Shown one piece after another: positions 36,329-44,204 of a stretch of DNA of 64,000 nucleotides; the stretch's first letter is position 1, and every line of letters starts with the position of its first letter. The DNA is taken from contig JADKKA010000001.1 in the NCBI GenBank assembly GCA_016720745.1, positions 434,001 to 498,000 of the forward strand, written 5' to 3'. Both the position numbers and the translations under genes were made by a program. The notes beneath the pieces are model-generated. The model saw only the letters and a list, made by a program, of their open reading frames with translations. It ran no database searches and had not been told where the DNA came from. The DNA is from Chitinophagaceae bacterium. Lineage in GTDB: Bacteria > Bacteroidota > Bacteroidia > Chitinophagales > Chitinophagaceae.

Positions 36329-37798
36329 TTATTTTTTTTGCCGCCATAATTCATACCGTATAAATAATTGCAAGGCATGGTTTCTTTCCTCCCTTCGTGG
36401 TTGTCCTGGTAAGGTAAATTGAATATAGGGCTGTAGTCCGAATGCATACCGGGCCCCGAAGGAAAAACGATTCCATTTGTATTGTGTTTCTACTACAGCC
36501 TGCCAGTAGGTTTTCTTAAATACCGACCCTGCGGTATCTTCCTTAAAAATGGATCGGCTGACGATGGAATCTATTTGTGTAAAATTATTTTTCCGGTTAA
36601 TTTCTCTTTCTGCGATGGCGCTTTTAAATAGGTTCCATTGCATACCGGCACCAATGGACCAGCCCGGCCGGATGAAATAATGGAATGTCAATGGCAACTG
36701 GTGATAAAATGTCTTTTTCAAACCGTAAGAAGTTAATGTGGAGTACTGGGGATTGCTACCCGTATCCGGCACCAATTGTTGCCGGTAAGTAAACTGTTTG
36801 CTGTACTGCGGGGCTCCATAACGAAACTCTCCTTGCAGGAACCATTTTTTTTCTTTCTCCAGTCGCAGGTATACCGAAGGGAGATAATCAGCCAGACTGG
36901 CTTTGCGGCCTTGTGAGCTATAGGGAGTAAAGGTTTGTCCGCTCAGGGGTATTTGCTGGTGCAGTCCTAATCCTGCTGAGAAGACCAAGGCTGTCTTCTC
37001 TTTTACCTCTTGCTCTTTCTTCTCCTTTCCTGTTTTTACTATCACAGCATCTTTCTTTTCCACGGGCTTTTGAATGGCTACGGTATCTTTTTGTATTCCC
37101 TGCACCGTATCTTTCTTTGTCTCCGCTGGCGATTCAGGTTTTTGAGGGAGCGGATTTTCACTCTTTTGGGCTGTATCAGTTACTTTGGAATCGGATTGAT
37201 TCAATTCTTTTGTTTTCGGTTTAACTTTCTCCTTTCGGGCCCTGGTGATTGTGGCGGGCAACTCTACTCCTTTTGTTTTAGTTTTCTTTTGCTTTTTCCG
37301 ATCACCCGATTGCAGAGCAATATCGCCGGTTTCTTTTGTCAATGGTTTTAATGCTGGAGCAGGGATCGGTTTCTCTTTATTCACAAGCTGCCCTTTTGAT
37401 TTCTGCTGATCAGCTGAATCATTGGAAGGTTTTGTTCCGGTTGGCTGTTCTCCGTTAGGATTACTCATTACTGGCTGCTTTCCTTTTTCCTGTTGAATTG
37501 TATTCGTTGGAAGTTGTTCTTGTTTCGTGATGACAGATTCATTTTTTTGATTATTGCGGAACCATTGTTGTGGTTGCAGGAAATACCAGCCGGCGCCAAC
37601 AGCCAGTACACCCAACAGGGCCCAGCCCAGGCAGCCCCATCTCCACCAGGCAATGGGTCTTCTTTCTTCGTCTTCATCCAGTCTGCGGCGCATATCGGCC
37701 CAGGCCATGTTTTCATCCGGCAGGAGAAAATCGGCCCCGACAGTGGTGGCGGACCATTGTTCTGCTAATTGTGTTTCATATGGTAACCTTTCATTCAT
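36329..37798 (-). CDS. Anti-sigma-like membrane protein with C-terminal beta-barrel-like domain
   Basis: A 489-residue protein of unusual build. Residues 1-50 are acidic/amphipathic and Trp-containing (PDENMAWADMRRRLDEDEE), like short anti-sigma heads. One transmembrane segment lies at about 51-74. Residues about 80-270 are Lys/Pro/Gln/Thr-rich and probably extended. Residues 272-489 show alternating aromatic beta strands (VFSAGLGLHQQ, VYLRLEKEKKWFLQGEFRYG, LTFHYFIRPGWSIGAGMQWNL, LQLFIRYELW) as in small outer-membrane barrels. It overlaps the ECF sigma gene by eight bases, so it is most likely its regulator. If both ends insert as predicted, it would span the periplasm. Alternatively, the tail may be a soluble periplasmic beta domain. 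No T9SS or lipoprotein signal is present. Confidence 0.75.
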   Translation of the reverse strand: MNERLPYETQLAEQWSATTVGADFLLPDENMAWADMRRRLDEDEERRPIAWWRWGCLGWALLGVLAVGAGWYFLQPQQWFRNNQKNESVITKQEQLPTNTIQQEKGKQPVMSNPNGEQPTGTKPSNDSADQQKSKGQLVNKEKPIPAPALKPLTKETGDIALQSGDRKKQKKTKTKGVELPATITRARKEKVKPKTKELNQSDSKVTDTAQKSENPLPQKPESPAETKKDTVQGIQKDTVAIQKPVEKKDAVIVKTGKEKKEQEVKEKTALVFSAGLGLHQQIPLSGQTFTPYSSQGRKASLADYLPSVYLRLEKEKKWFLQGEFRYGAPQYSKQFTYRQQLVPDTGSNPQYSTLTSYGLKKTFYHQLPLTFHYFIRPGWSIGAGMQWNLFKSAIAEREINRKNNFTQIDSIVSRSIFKEDTAGSVFKKTYWQAVVETQYKWNRFSFGARYAFGLQPYIQFTLPGQPRREERNHALQLFIRYELWRQKK

Positions 37799-38342
37799 GG
37801 TTCCCTGCTGTCTTTATCATGTTTTGTAATTTTTTTCTTGCCTCTGATAAATGCCATTTACTGGTACCCTCGCTGATATTCATGAGCCTGGCAATTTCCG
37901 GATGCGTAAAACCCTCGATCACATACAGGTTGAATACCGCCTGAGTAGCAGGAGGCAGTGCACGGGCCAGTTGCAGGATTTCTGCAGCGGAGAGGGCAGC
38001 AATAGCAGCAGGCGGCACATGTATATTGGCCGCCTGCTCCATTTCCCCTGTGCCCGATACGCTTTGGTTGCTTTGAACCATATCCAGGCAACTGTGTATG
38101 ATGATAGTACGAATCCAGGTATACAGCGATGCTTTCCGGCTGTCGTAACGGCTGATATTTTTATACACTTTATAAAAACCGCTGTTCAGCGCTTCCATGG
38201 CATCGGATTCATTTTTGGTATAGCGAAGACAAAGCATCATCATGGCCCTGTAATAACTGCGGTACAGTTGTTCCTGGGCTTTGCGGTCGTCGTTCTTACA
38301 ACCTTCAATGATGTGTAATATGTGCGCTTCTTCCTTGCTCAA
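37791..38342 (-). CDS. ECF-type RNA polymerase sigma factor
   Basis: A 183-residue sigma-70 family protein with region 2 (DRKAQEQLYRSYYRAMMMLCLRY ... MEALNSGFYKVYKNISRYD, then SLYTWIRTIIIHSCLD) and region 4 (LPPATQAVFNLYVIEGFTHPEIARLMNISEGTSKWHLSEARKKL). It has no region 1.1 or 3, as usual for extracytoplasmic-function factors. The downstream membrane protein gene overlaps its end by eight bases and is the likely anti-sigma. The upstream T9SS protein gene ends 19 bases before its start. The sigma factor may therefore respond to envelope or secretion state; its regulon is unknown. Confidence 0.95.
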   Translation of the reverse strand: MSKEEAHILHIIEGCKNDDRKAQEQLYRSYYRAMMMLCLRYTKNESDAMEALNSGFYKVYKNISRYDSRKASLYTWIRTIIIHSCLDMVQSNQSVSGTGEMEQAANIHVPPAAIAALSAAEILQLARALPPATQAVFNLYVIEGFTHPEIARLMNISEGTSKWHLSEARKKLQNMIKTAGNHE

Positions 38343-38361
38343 ATCATCTCCGCCGGTTGAC

Positions 38362-39696
38362 TTATAGCTTTTGAAATATACTTCTGTTTAACCGATACCC
38401 TACGCATATTTCCACAAAATATTGTCCTTTTCCCAGTCGTTCTGTTGGAATGCTGATCAGATTACTGCCTCTAAAACCTGTCTGTCTCGACTCCAAAACC
38501 TGGTTCCCATATAAATCAGTTACCGTCACTTTAATTTCTTCCTGTCTGCCGATATATATACTAAAACGTACCGGTCCGTTGGACACAGGATTGGGAAAAG
38601 CCGGAATCCTTTCTGCAAAACGCCCCTGAACATTGCCCACATATACATATTCACAATAAGTACGTGTACAACCACTATTGGTCGTCAGCGTCAGGCAAAC
38701 CAGATAAGCACCGGTATCGATGAACTGGTATGATGGATCCGGCGTATTGATAAATGCAGAGTCACCACCAGCATAACGGTAAATGGACCAGAATTGTGTG
38801 CTGATGGGTTGATTACTATGAGCAGTAAACTGTGCCAGTCCATAATTATTAAGCGAATAGCTGAACGAGGCAGTACAGCTGTCTTCCGGACCTGATTGCA
38901 CAGTGATCTGCTGACGAATTGTATCCAGGCAATTGCTGATGGTATCCCTGACGGAAAGTTTCACCAGATAGGTTCCGGCCGTATAGTAAGTATGCACTGG
39001 CTGGCGATCTACGGAGGAATACCCATCGCCAAAATTCCAGAGGTACCTTAATGTATTTCCATTGGTAGAAGGCGAGAAACTGATTTGTTTTCTGTTAGCA
39101 GGATTCGCTGTATGTGTGAAAGTCGGGTTCAGGTTGCAGGAAGCCGGAACCTGGAATGTTTGGCAATAGGTGTCCGTACAGCCGGCCATCGATTCAATGG
39201 TCAGGCAAACGGTATTATTCCCGGGGGAAGGCTGGAAAAATAAATGACTTAAATTACCTCCCACGACTACATTATTAACCCGCCAGGTATAATTTCTTAT
39301 TTGTGTTGCCGAAGGATTTGAGTTAGAGTAACAATAGATTCCATAACTGTAAGTCACCGAATCATATATTGTATAGAAAGATGCCTGACAAACAGGGGTA
39401 AAATTCAGGGTAATACTTTCCGTGGTGGAATCCCGGCAGGTACCCAGAGAATCATAAATGGTATGTTTAACCTGGTAGGTGCCCGGAAGATTATAAATAT
39501 GTGAGGTAGTACTGCCGGATCCGATATTCCCATCCCCGAATGTCCAGAAATGATAAAACTGAGGGGCAGCAACTACTGCTGTAAAATTCGCACCGGAGCC
39601 GGAGATGTTGTGGTTGAAAGCTGAATTGCACTGGGCTTCAGCGCTTTGACGAGTTAAGAGTAAAAGTATACTGATGAATAAACTCCATTTCCGCAT
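38362..39696 (-). CDS. T9SS-secreted PKD-domain protein
   Basis: A 444-residue protein with a signal peptide (ending near QSAEAQ) and PKD-type beta domains. The first has FWTFGDGNIGSGSTTSHIY and YQVKHTIYDS; another has YLWNFGDGYSSVDRQPVHTY and YLVKLSVRDT; two less regular ones lie between and after, with Cys pairs (CLTIESMAGCTDTYC, CLTLTTNSGCTRTYC). The C-terminal about 80 residues are a T9SS type A sorting domain (IPAFPNPVSNGPVRFSIYIG ... KGQYFVEICVG). It should be exported and displayed on the surface. It is the first gene of a tight cluster with the sigma factor and the membrane protein. Confidence 0.9.
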   Translation of the reverse strand: MRKWSLFISILLLLTRQSAEAQCNSAFNHNISGSGANFTAVVAAPQFYHFWTFGDGNIGSGSTTSHIYNLPGTYQVKHTIYDSLGTCRDSTTESITLNFTPVCQASFYTIYDSVTYSYGIYCYSNSNPSATQIRNYTWRVNNVVVGGNLSHLFFQPSPGNNTVCLTIESMAGCTDTYCQTFQVPASCNLNPTFTHTANPANRKQISFSPSTNGNTLRYLWNFGDGYSSVDRQPVHTYYTAGTYLVKLSVRDTISNCLDTIRQQITVQSGPEDSCTASFSYSLNNYGLAQFTAHSNQPISTQFWSIYRYAGGDSAFINTPDPSYQFIDTGAYLVCLTLTTNSGCTRTYCEYVYVGNVQGRFAERIPAFPNPVSNGPVRFSIYIGRQEEIKVTVTDLYGNQVLESRQTGFRGSNLISIPTERLGKGQYFVEICVGYRLNRSIFQKL

Positions 39697-39752
39697 AAAA
39701 GGCTTTTCTACATATACTGGTGGCGGAAGGAAAGGGTTGGGTGGGGTGGGGA

Positions 39753-39882
39753 TTTTTTTTCACCGCAGACCTGCCTGCCGAGCAGAGAATTTGGAAATTC
39801 AAGAGAAAATGAGTTTACGCAGAGATAATTCAAATAATCTCTGCGTAAACTCAGCGATCTCAATTCTCTGCGGTGAAAAAAT
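39753..39882. repeat. Long nested inverted repeat (possible bidirectional terminator)
   Basis: An inner stem pairs 39811-39828 (GAGTTTACGCAGAGATAA) with 39835-39852 with one mismatch. An outer stem pairs TTTTTTCACCGCAGA (from 39755) with TCTGCGGTGAAAAAA (from 39866). CGCAGAG-type words of this kind are widespread between genes in Bacteroidota. It fills the gap between the dacB-like gene end and the start of the PKD protein gene. Confidence 0.75.
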
Positions 39883-41364
39883 TCAATATCGCTCCCTGAT
39901 CCCCGTTAAAAATTGCTCTACCGCTCTTCTTACATCAGTAGCGGAGGCCTGGTGGTTATTGACGAGGGTAGAGAAGATGAGGAGCCTGCCTTTCTTAGTA
40001 TATAAATAACCACTGAAAGCCACTACGCCGGAGAGGGTTCCGGTTTTGCCAAAGATGGACCCGCTCATATTGCGGTAATAACTGCTGATCGTGCCTTCGC
40101 CGCCGGTGGGGAAGATGACTTTCAGTCTGTCCATCCCGAATTCATTCTTCATTTTATTCAGGATGCTCACCAAATTCTGAGGGGTGAACAAATTATAACG
40201 ACTGAGTCCGGAACCATCGACCCACCGGGGTTTTTGAGGCAGGTCTTTCAAATCGGTTTTGAGCAGGGTATCAATAATTTTCTCATCACTCATCAATCCC
40301 AGCTTTTCATTGCTCACCATCAACAGGCTTTGCTCTGCAAAAAAATTATCGCTGCGATGCATCATGGGTTTGAGGAGGGAGTCGGTGGGTTGGGAGTGGA
40401 TTTTGTACCAGTTTTTAATTTTCAAACTTCTTGTCCCACAGTCATAGCAGTTGAATCCAAAAGTAGTATCTCCAGATCGGGGACGCAAAGTCCCAAAAAA
40501 ACACTTGAGACTATCAGCAATGATCTTTAATGTTACACTTGCGCTGTTAGTCCAAAAACCGTATTCATTTCCAGTGACAAAAGGAATTTTTATAGCACTA
40601 AACCTTTTGGGCGTTGCTTCTATCCAGAATTTGTTATTATCAATTTCTCTTCTTATTTGTACGCCAGGGCTTTTTGAAAGCAAATTATCCGGAGAAACCA
40701 AATAAGTCTCACTATTTAGCAGAGAGTCGAACAAACTATGCTGAGTCTTAAACAGTTTCACTTTATTTAGTTGAGGAGATGCAGGATTCTCAATATCTCT
40801 GTGTTCGGGAGAATTGAGTTTGACATCAACTATATTGCCAAAAATTGGCATAACATTCCTTTCAGCCATATAATCAGCCTCATAGTCTGTCCATGACCAA
40901 CCGCTTCCCCAGCGTTGATCTCTCCAAACAGTATCCAAAACAGCAAAATTATTTCTGTCTATGTCTTTGGTATGATTCTCTAAAAAATCCCAGACTGGAT
41001 GATTGCTAAAATCAGAATGAAATAAAGTCGGATCCCCAGTTGGCTGAATTGCCAATACAATATCCCATGGATTCTTGCTTTCCGAGTACCCGTATTTCAA
41101 CCCCACCAAACTATCCCCCAAATACTTCATCGCTGCATAACAGGTCGGTATCTTGGTATTACTGGCCGGAACAAAATATTTATCGCCCTGGTAATTGTAG
41201 AGGTATTGTTTAGATGTGGGATCATAAATGCTGATCCCCACATGGGCTGCCTGCAGAGCTTTATTGTCCAGCACCGCTGCCTTTGCCGATTTGGCAATCT
41301 GCTTTTGTACCGAACAGGAGCCCAGTCCGAATAAGAGAGCAATAAGGATTAATGTTATACGCAT
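39883..41364 (-). CDS. dacB: D-alanyl-D-alanine carboxypeptidase/endopeptidase (PBP4/DacB, family S13)
   Basis: A 493-residue low-molecular-mass penicillin-binding protein. A lipoprotein signal (LFGLGSC, Cys17) precedes the penicillin-binding fold. SxxK is Ser68-Asn-Thr-Lys71 in FVPASNTKIPT, SxN is in MHRSDNFFAEQ (about 336), and KTG is in SIFGKTGTLSG (about 438). A large insertion between SxxK and SxN is normal for S13 enzymes. It trims or cleaves peptidoglycan peptides in the periplasm. The ATG at 41364 is chosen, because the 35 extra upstream residues are translated simple repeats. The part encoded by about 40430-41060 is more AT-rich than both ends, hinting at a mosaic gene. Confidence 0.93.
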   Translation of the reverse strand: MRITLILIALLFGLGSCSVQKQIAKSAKAAVLDNKALQAAHVGISIYDPTSKQYLYNYQGDKYFVPASNTKIPTCYAAMKYLGDSLVGLKYGYSESKNPWDIVLAIQPTGDPTLFHSDFSNHPVWDFLENHTKDIDRNNFAVLDTVWRDQRWGSGWSWTDYEADYMAERNVMPIFGNIVDVKLNSPEHRDIENPASPQLNKVKLFKTQHSLFDSLLNSETYLVSPDNLLSKSPGVQIRREIDNNKFWIEATPKRFSAIKIPFVTGNEYGFWTNSASVTLKIIADSLKCFFGTLRPRSGDTTFGFNCYDCGTRSLKIKNWYKIHSQPTDSLLKPMMHRSDNFFAEQSLLMVSNEKLGLMSDEKIIDTLLKTDLKDLPQKPRWVDGSGLSRYNLFTPQNLVSILNKMKNEFGMDRLKVIFPTGGEGTISSYYRNMSGSIFGKTGTLSGVVAFSGYLYTKKGRLLIFSTLVNNHQASATDVRRAVEQFLTGIRERY

Positions 41365-41441
41365 TCGACTCAACTGATTTCGGCCGATCATTTTCAATTT
41401 TCCATTTTCAACTTTCAATTCCGTTTCCCCCTCTGCCTCCC

Positions 41442-41519
41442 GACTCTCGACTCTTGACTCCCGACTCACTTCTCCCCTTTAGGGGACGGGGGCCTATCGA
41501 CTTCAGACTAACGACTTCC
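41442..41519. repeat. Degenerate heptanucleotide repeats (GACTNNN)
   Basis: GACT recurs exactly every seven bases at 41442, 41449, 41456 and 41463, and again at 41499, 41506 and 41513. It lies between the arginase-fold gene and dacB and generates a false N-terminal extension of the dacB frame. Confidence 0.75.
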
Positions 41520-41520
41520 C

Positions 41521-42657
41521 TCATCCCCGCTCCTGCGCCCTTAACCACCTCTCCGGAATCTCATTACTGCTCGCCATCAGGTAATCCTTGTAACTGCAGG
41601 CTATGAATTTTTTATCGGGCAGCTGCATCCACCAGCGGCCGGTCTTCTTGCTTTGGATAAAAACCGTTTCCACTTCGGCAAAAGCCATATGGTATTCGTT
41701 GAAGGAATCTCTTTCATCCAGCGAAGCTTCTCTTTTTCCCCGGCTCCGGCCATCGAGGATGTACCAGAGCATATGACTGATCTGCTTGGCCGTGAGTTCA
41801 TCCTTATCATGCATGGCATTGTAGCCATAAATACCGATACTGCTCATATTCGGACTCATCCCCGCATACCGCATCAGCACACAGGCTTCTTCGCCGTTGA
41901 AACCATTGGGAGAAGCCGAGGTAGCCGGTGCATAGGCATAAGCGATGGCCGAAATATCAAAACTCAGCATGCTGCTGTTCCGGATCACAGGTTCCATCTC
42001 ATCAATATTCTCTTTTACACTGCCCACCCGGTAACAATCAAATCGGAGTTTATCCAGTGTTTCCAGCATCCGCGGGTGTACATAATAACTCTGGAAGCCG
42101 ATATGATTATAATGCCGGATAAAATTGGGTTCGCCGGTGAGCATTTCCATCAGGAAATTTTCATGCCTGAAGTGTGAATCCAGATTCAGATCGATCATGG
42201 CATCCACACAACTGGCTTCAATCAGTTTTTTATGTTCCCCATAAGCCTGGTACTGTGATAATGTGAGATCATGCGATCCACCCAGGATGATCACGGTTTT
42301 TCCATCCCCGATCAGTTCCTGTACCACGGTTTTCAGGGCCGCATAGGAATCGGTAAATAAGGAACCTGCCTTAATGTTCCCCAGGTCCGCTATTTTAATA
42401 TCCTGGTGCCAGTAATATAAATTATAAAAATGCCGGCGGATAATATCCGGAGCCTCACTATGTCCATGAATCAATCCACTACCCCTTTGTTCCCCGCAAC
42501 CGATGATCACAATCTGTGCCTCATCCAGATCCGGAAACTCCTCATCATAAATGGCAATACTCTTTCCCAATTGCCCCTCCTTGTATCCCTCATCATGGGA
42601 TATTTCATGGATATTTACAGGGTCGAGAAAGTCGGCTATTTGCAAATGGTCTGACAT
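41521..42657 (-). CDS. Arginase-fold (ureohydrolase family) protein with altered metal site
   Basis: A 378-residue protein of the arginase/agmatinase/formimidoylglutamase superfamily, in the divergent form found in Bacteroidota. Matching landmarks are GCGEQRGSGLIHGHSEAPDI, VIILGGSHDLTLSQYQAYG and SFDISAIAYAYAP. Usual manganese ligands are His129 (GGSHD), Asp156 and Asp160 (DLNLD) and Asp234. The His expected at 158 is Asn and the Asp expected at 236 is Ser, so at best a partial site remains. Urea-forming activity is uncertain. No histidine-degradation genes are nearby. TATCTTCG lies four bases before the ATG and suggests a leaderless transcript. Confidence 0.82.
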   Translation of the reverse strand: MSDHLQIADFLDPVNIHEISHDEGYKEGQLGKSIAIYDEEFPDLDEAQIVIIGCGEQRGSGLIHGHSEAPDIIRRHFYNLYYWHQDIKIADLGNIKAGSLFTDSYAALKTVVQELIGDGKTVIILGGSHDLTLSQYQAYGEHKKLIEASCVDAMIDLNLDSHFRHENFLMEMLTGEPNFIRHYNHIGFQSYYVHPRMLETLDKLRFDCYRVGSVKENIDEMEPVIRNSSMLSFDISAIAYAYAPATSASPNGFNGEEACVLMRYAGMSPNMSSIGIYGYNAMHDKDELTAKQISHMLWYILDGRSRGKREASLDERDSFNEYHMAFAEVETVFIQSKKTGRWWMQLPDKKFIACSYKDYLMASSNEIPERWLRAQERG

Positions 42658-42661
42658 AGGA

Positions 42662-42669
42662 CGAAGATA
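42662..42669 (-). promoter_or_regulatory. -7 element of the arginase-fold gene
   Basis: Minus-strand TATCTTCG is followed after four bases by the ATG (42657). It matches TAnnTTTG at seven of eight positions and predicts transcription from about the start codon. Confidence 0.5.
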
Positions 42670-42685
42670 GGAAATTGGGGAGAGA

Positions 42686-42727
42686 GGGATTGGGGATTAG
42701 GTATTAGGTATTGGGTATTGGGTATTG
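42686..42727. repeat. Heptanucleotide tandem array (GGNATTR, six copies)
   Basis: Six uninterrupted seven-base units run from 42686 to 42727: two of type GGGATTR, then four of type GGTATTR. The last three are identical (GGTATTG). Confidence 0.9.
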
Positions 42728-42749
42728 AACCCCACTTGCCTCTCCCCGA

Positions 42750-43152
42750 AATAAGAACAGATGAACAAATGATATAAGAATGATGAAGTGAGAGCTGCTA
42801 CCCAACTTGCCGAACCCCACTCGCCACTAGCCAATCCCCCAATAAAGAACAGACGAACAAATGAAATAAGAATTTTGAAGTGACAGCTGCTACCCCCACT
42901 AGCCACTCCCCACTCGCCACTCGCCACTTGCCAATCCCCCAATAAAAAACAGACGAACAAATGAAATAAAAATTTTGAAGTAACAGCTGCTCCCCCACTT
43001 GCCGAACCCTACTAGCCACTCCCCACTAGCCACTCGCCACTTGCCAATCCCCCAATAAAGAACAGACGAACAAATGATTTAAGAATGATGAAATAACAGC
43101 TGCTCCCCCACACGCCGACCCCCACTTGCCACTTGTCACTAGCCACTAGCCA
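42750..43152. repeat. Four-copy minisatellite with variable CCACTNG spacers
   Basis: A core of about 55 bases occurs four times, beginning at about 42750, 42841, 42941 and 43054; its landmarks are AATAAAGAACAGACGAACAA and CAGCTGCT. Period lengths of about 91, 100 and 113 bases differ because the cores are separated by variable numbers of seven-base CCACTNG-type units. The array ends seven bases before the pheS -7 element. Confidence 0.9.
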
Positions 43153-43158
43153 TTTTCC

Positions 43159-43166
43159 TATCTTTG
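43159..43166 (+). promoter_or_regulatory. -7 element of pheS
   Basis: TATCTTTG matches TAnnTTTG perfectly and ends six bases before the ATG at 43173, predicting a transcript that starts at or within a base or two of the initiator. Confidence 0.6.
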
Positions 43167-43172
43167 CGCCCT

Positions 43173-44204
43173 ATGGAACAATTGCTGAATAAGATTGAAG
43201 CTTATAAACTGGAAGCCGGACAGGAAAATGTGGCTGATGCAAAGGCATTGGAAGATTTCAGGATCAAATGGCTGGGCACCAAGGGAGTGGTGAAAGAGAT
43301 CATGGGTGAAATGAAAAATGTGGCCCCGGAGAACAAAAAACAGGCGGGTCAGCTCCTGAATGAATTCAAAGTGTTCATTGAACAGAAATTTGCTGATCTC
43401 AAAGCCAATACCGGCGATGCCGGAGATCAGGCGGGTCAAAGCATTGACCTGAGCCTGCCCGGAGATGATCTGCCTATTGGCTCCCGTCATCCCGTGACCC
43501 TGATGAGGAACCGGATTGTTTCTATTTTCCAGCGACTGGGATTTGCCGTGGCGGAAGGACCGGAGATAGAGGACGACTGGCATAATTTCGGTGCCCTGAA
43601 TTTACCGGAACACCATCCGGCACGTGATATGCAGGATACATTTTATATCCAGCAAAACCCTGCTTTTTTATTACGCACCCATACCAGTAATGTGCAGATC
43701 CGGGAAATGGAAAAAGGGGTATTACCCATCCGCGGTATTTATCCCGGCCGGGTGTACCGCAATGAAACCGTGAGTGCCCGCAGCCATTGCTTTTTTCACC
43801 AGGTGGAAGGATTATATATTGATGAAAATGTTTCTTTCGCCGATCTGAAACAAACCCTTTACTTTTTTGTGAAGGAAATGTATGGCAAGGATGTAAAAGT
43901 GCGGTTTCGTCCTTCTTATTTCCCCTTTACCGAACCCAGTGCCGAAATGGATGTGAGTTGCTTTATCTGCGGTGGCGATGGCTGCAGCGTTTGTAAAAAA
44001 ACCGGATGGGTAGAGATCCTTGGATGCGGCATGGTTCACCCGAATGTGTTAAGCAATTGTGGTATTGACCCAAATAAATATACCGGCTTTGCATTTGGAA
44101 TGGGGATTGAAAGACCTGCGATGCTCAAGTATGGCATCAATGATATCCGCTTATTCAGTGAAAATGATGTTCGTTTCCTGAAACAGTTTACTTCGGCTAT
44201 TTAA
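43173..44204 (+). CDS. pheS: Phenylalanine-tRNA ligase alpha subunit
   Basis: A 343-residue class II synthetase subunit. An N-terminal coiled-coil tRNA-binding region (residues 1-85) precedes the catalytic core with GSRHPVTLMRNRIVSIFQRLGF, motif 2 (RNETVSARSHCFFHQVEGLY) and motif 3 (GFAFGMGIERPAMLKYGI). A short Cys cluster (CFICGGDGCSVC) precedes GWVEILGCGMVHPNVL; I regard it as a feature of the Bacteroidota form and a possible zinc site. It charges tRNA-Phe together with PheT, which is not in this window. The start is ATG 43173; a TTG at 43164 lies inside the -7 element. The end overlaps the convergent gene by eight bases. Confidence 0.98.
   Translation: MEQLLNKIEAYKLEAGQENVADAKALEDFRIKWLGTKGVVKEIMGEMKNVAPENKKQAGQLLNEFKVFIEQKFADLKANTGDAGDQAGQSIDLSLPGDDLPIGSRHPVTLMRNRIVSIFQRLGFAVAEGPEIEDDWHNFGALNLPEHHPARDMQDTFYIQQNPAFLLRTHTSNVQIREMEKGVLPIRGIYPGRVYRNETVSARSHCFFHQVEGLYIDENVSFADLKQTLYFFVKEMYGKDVKVRFRPSYFPFTEPSAEMDVSCFICGGDGCSVCKKTGWVEILGCGMVHPNVLSNCGIDPNKYTGFAFGMGIERPAMLKYGINDIRLFSENDVRFLKQFTSAI

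Larger units (their letters stand above)
42658..43172. other. Intergenic region filled with tandem repeats
   Basis: This gap between the divergent arginase-fold gene and pheS consists almost wholly of two repeat arrays (42686-42727 and 42750-43152), plus a -7 element at each end. ORFs read through it are repeat artefacts. Confidence 0.8.

Noticed and set aside
38362..39696. PKD protein as a bacteriocin or toxin delivered by T9SS
   Set aside because: No toxin domain or adjacent immunity-like gene is present; PKD and sorting domains explain the whole length.
41365..41469. N-terminal extension of dacB by 35 residues
   Set aside because: The extension is translated heptanucleotide repeat and simple sequence; the lipoprotein signal begins at 41364.
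42697..43019. Overlapping minus-strand ORFs of 73-87 codons in the repeat region before pheS
   Set aside because: They are translations of the minisatellite (ASGEW-like repeated peptides) and not genes.
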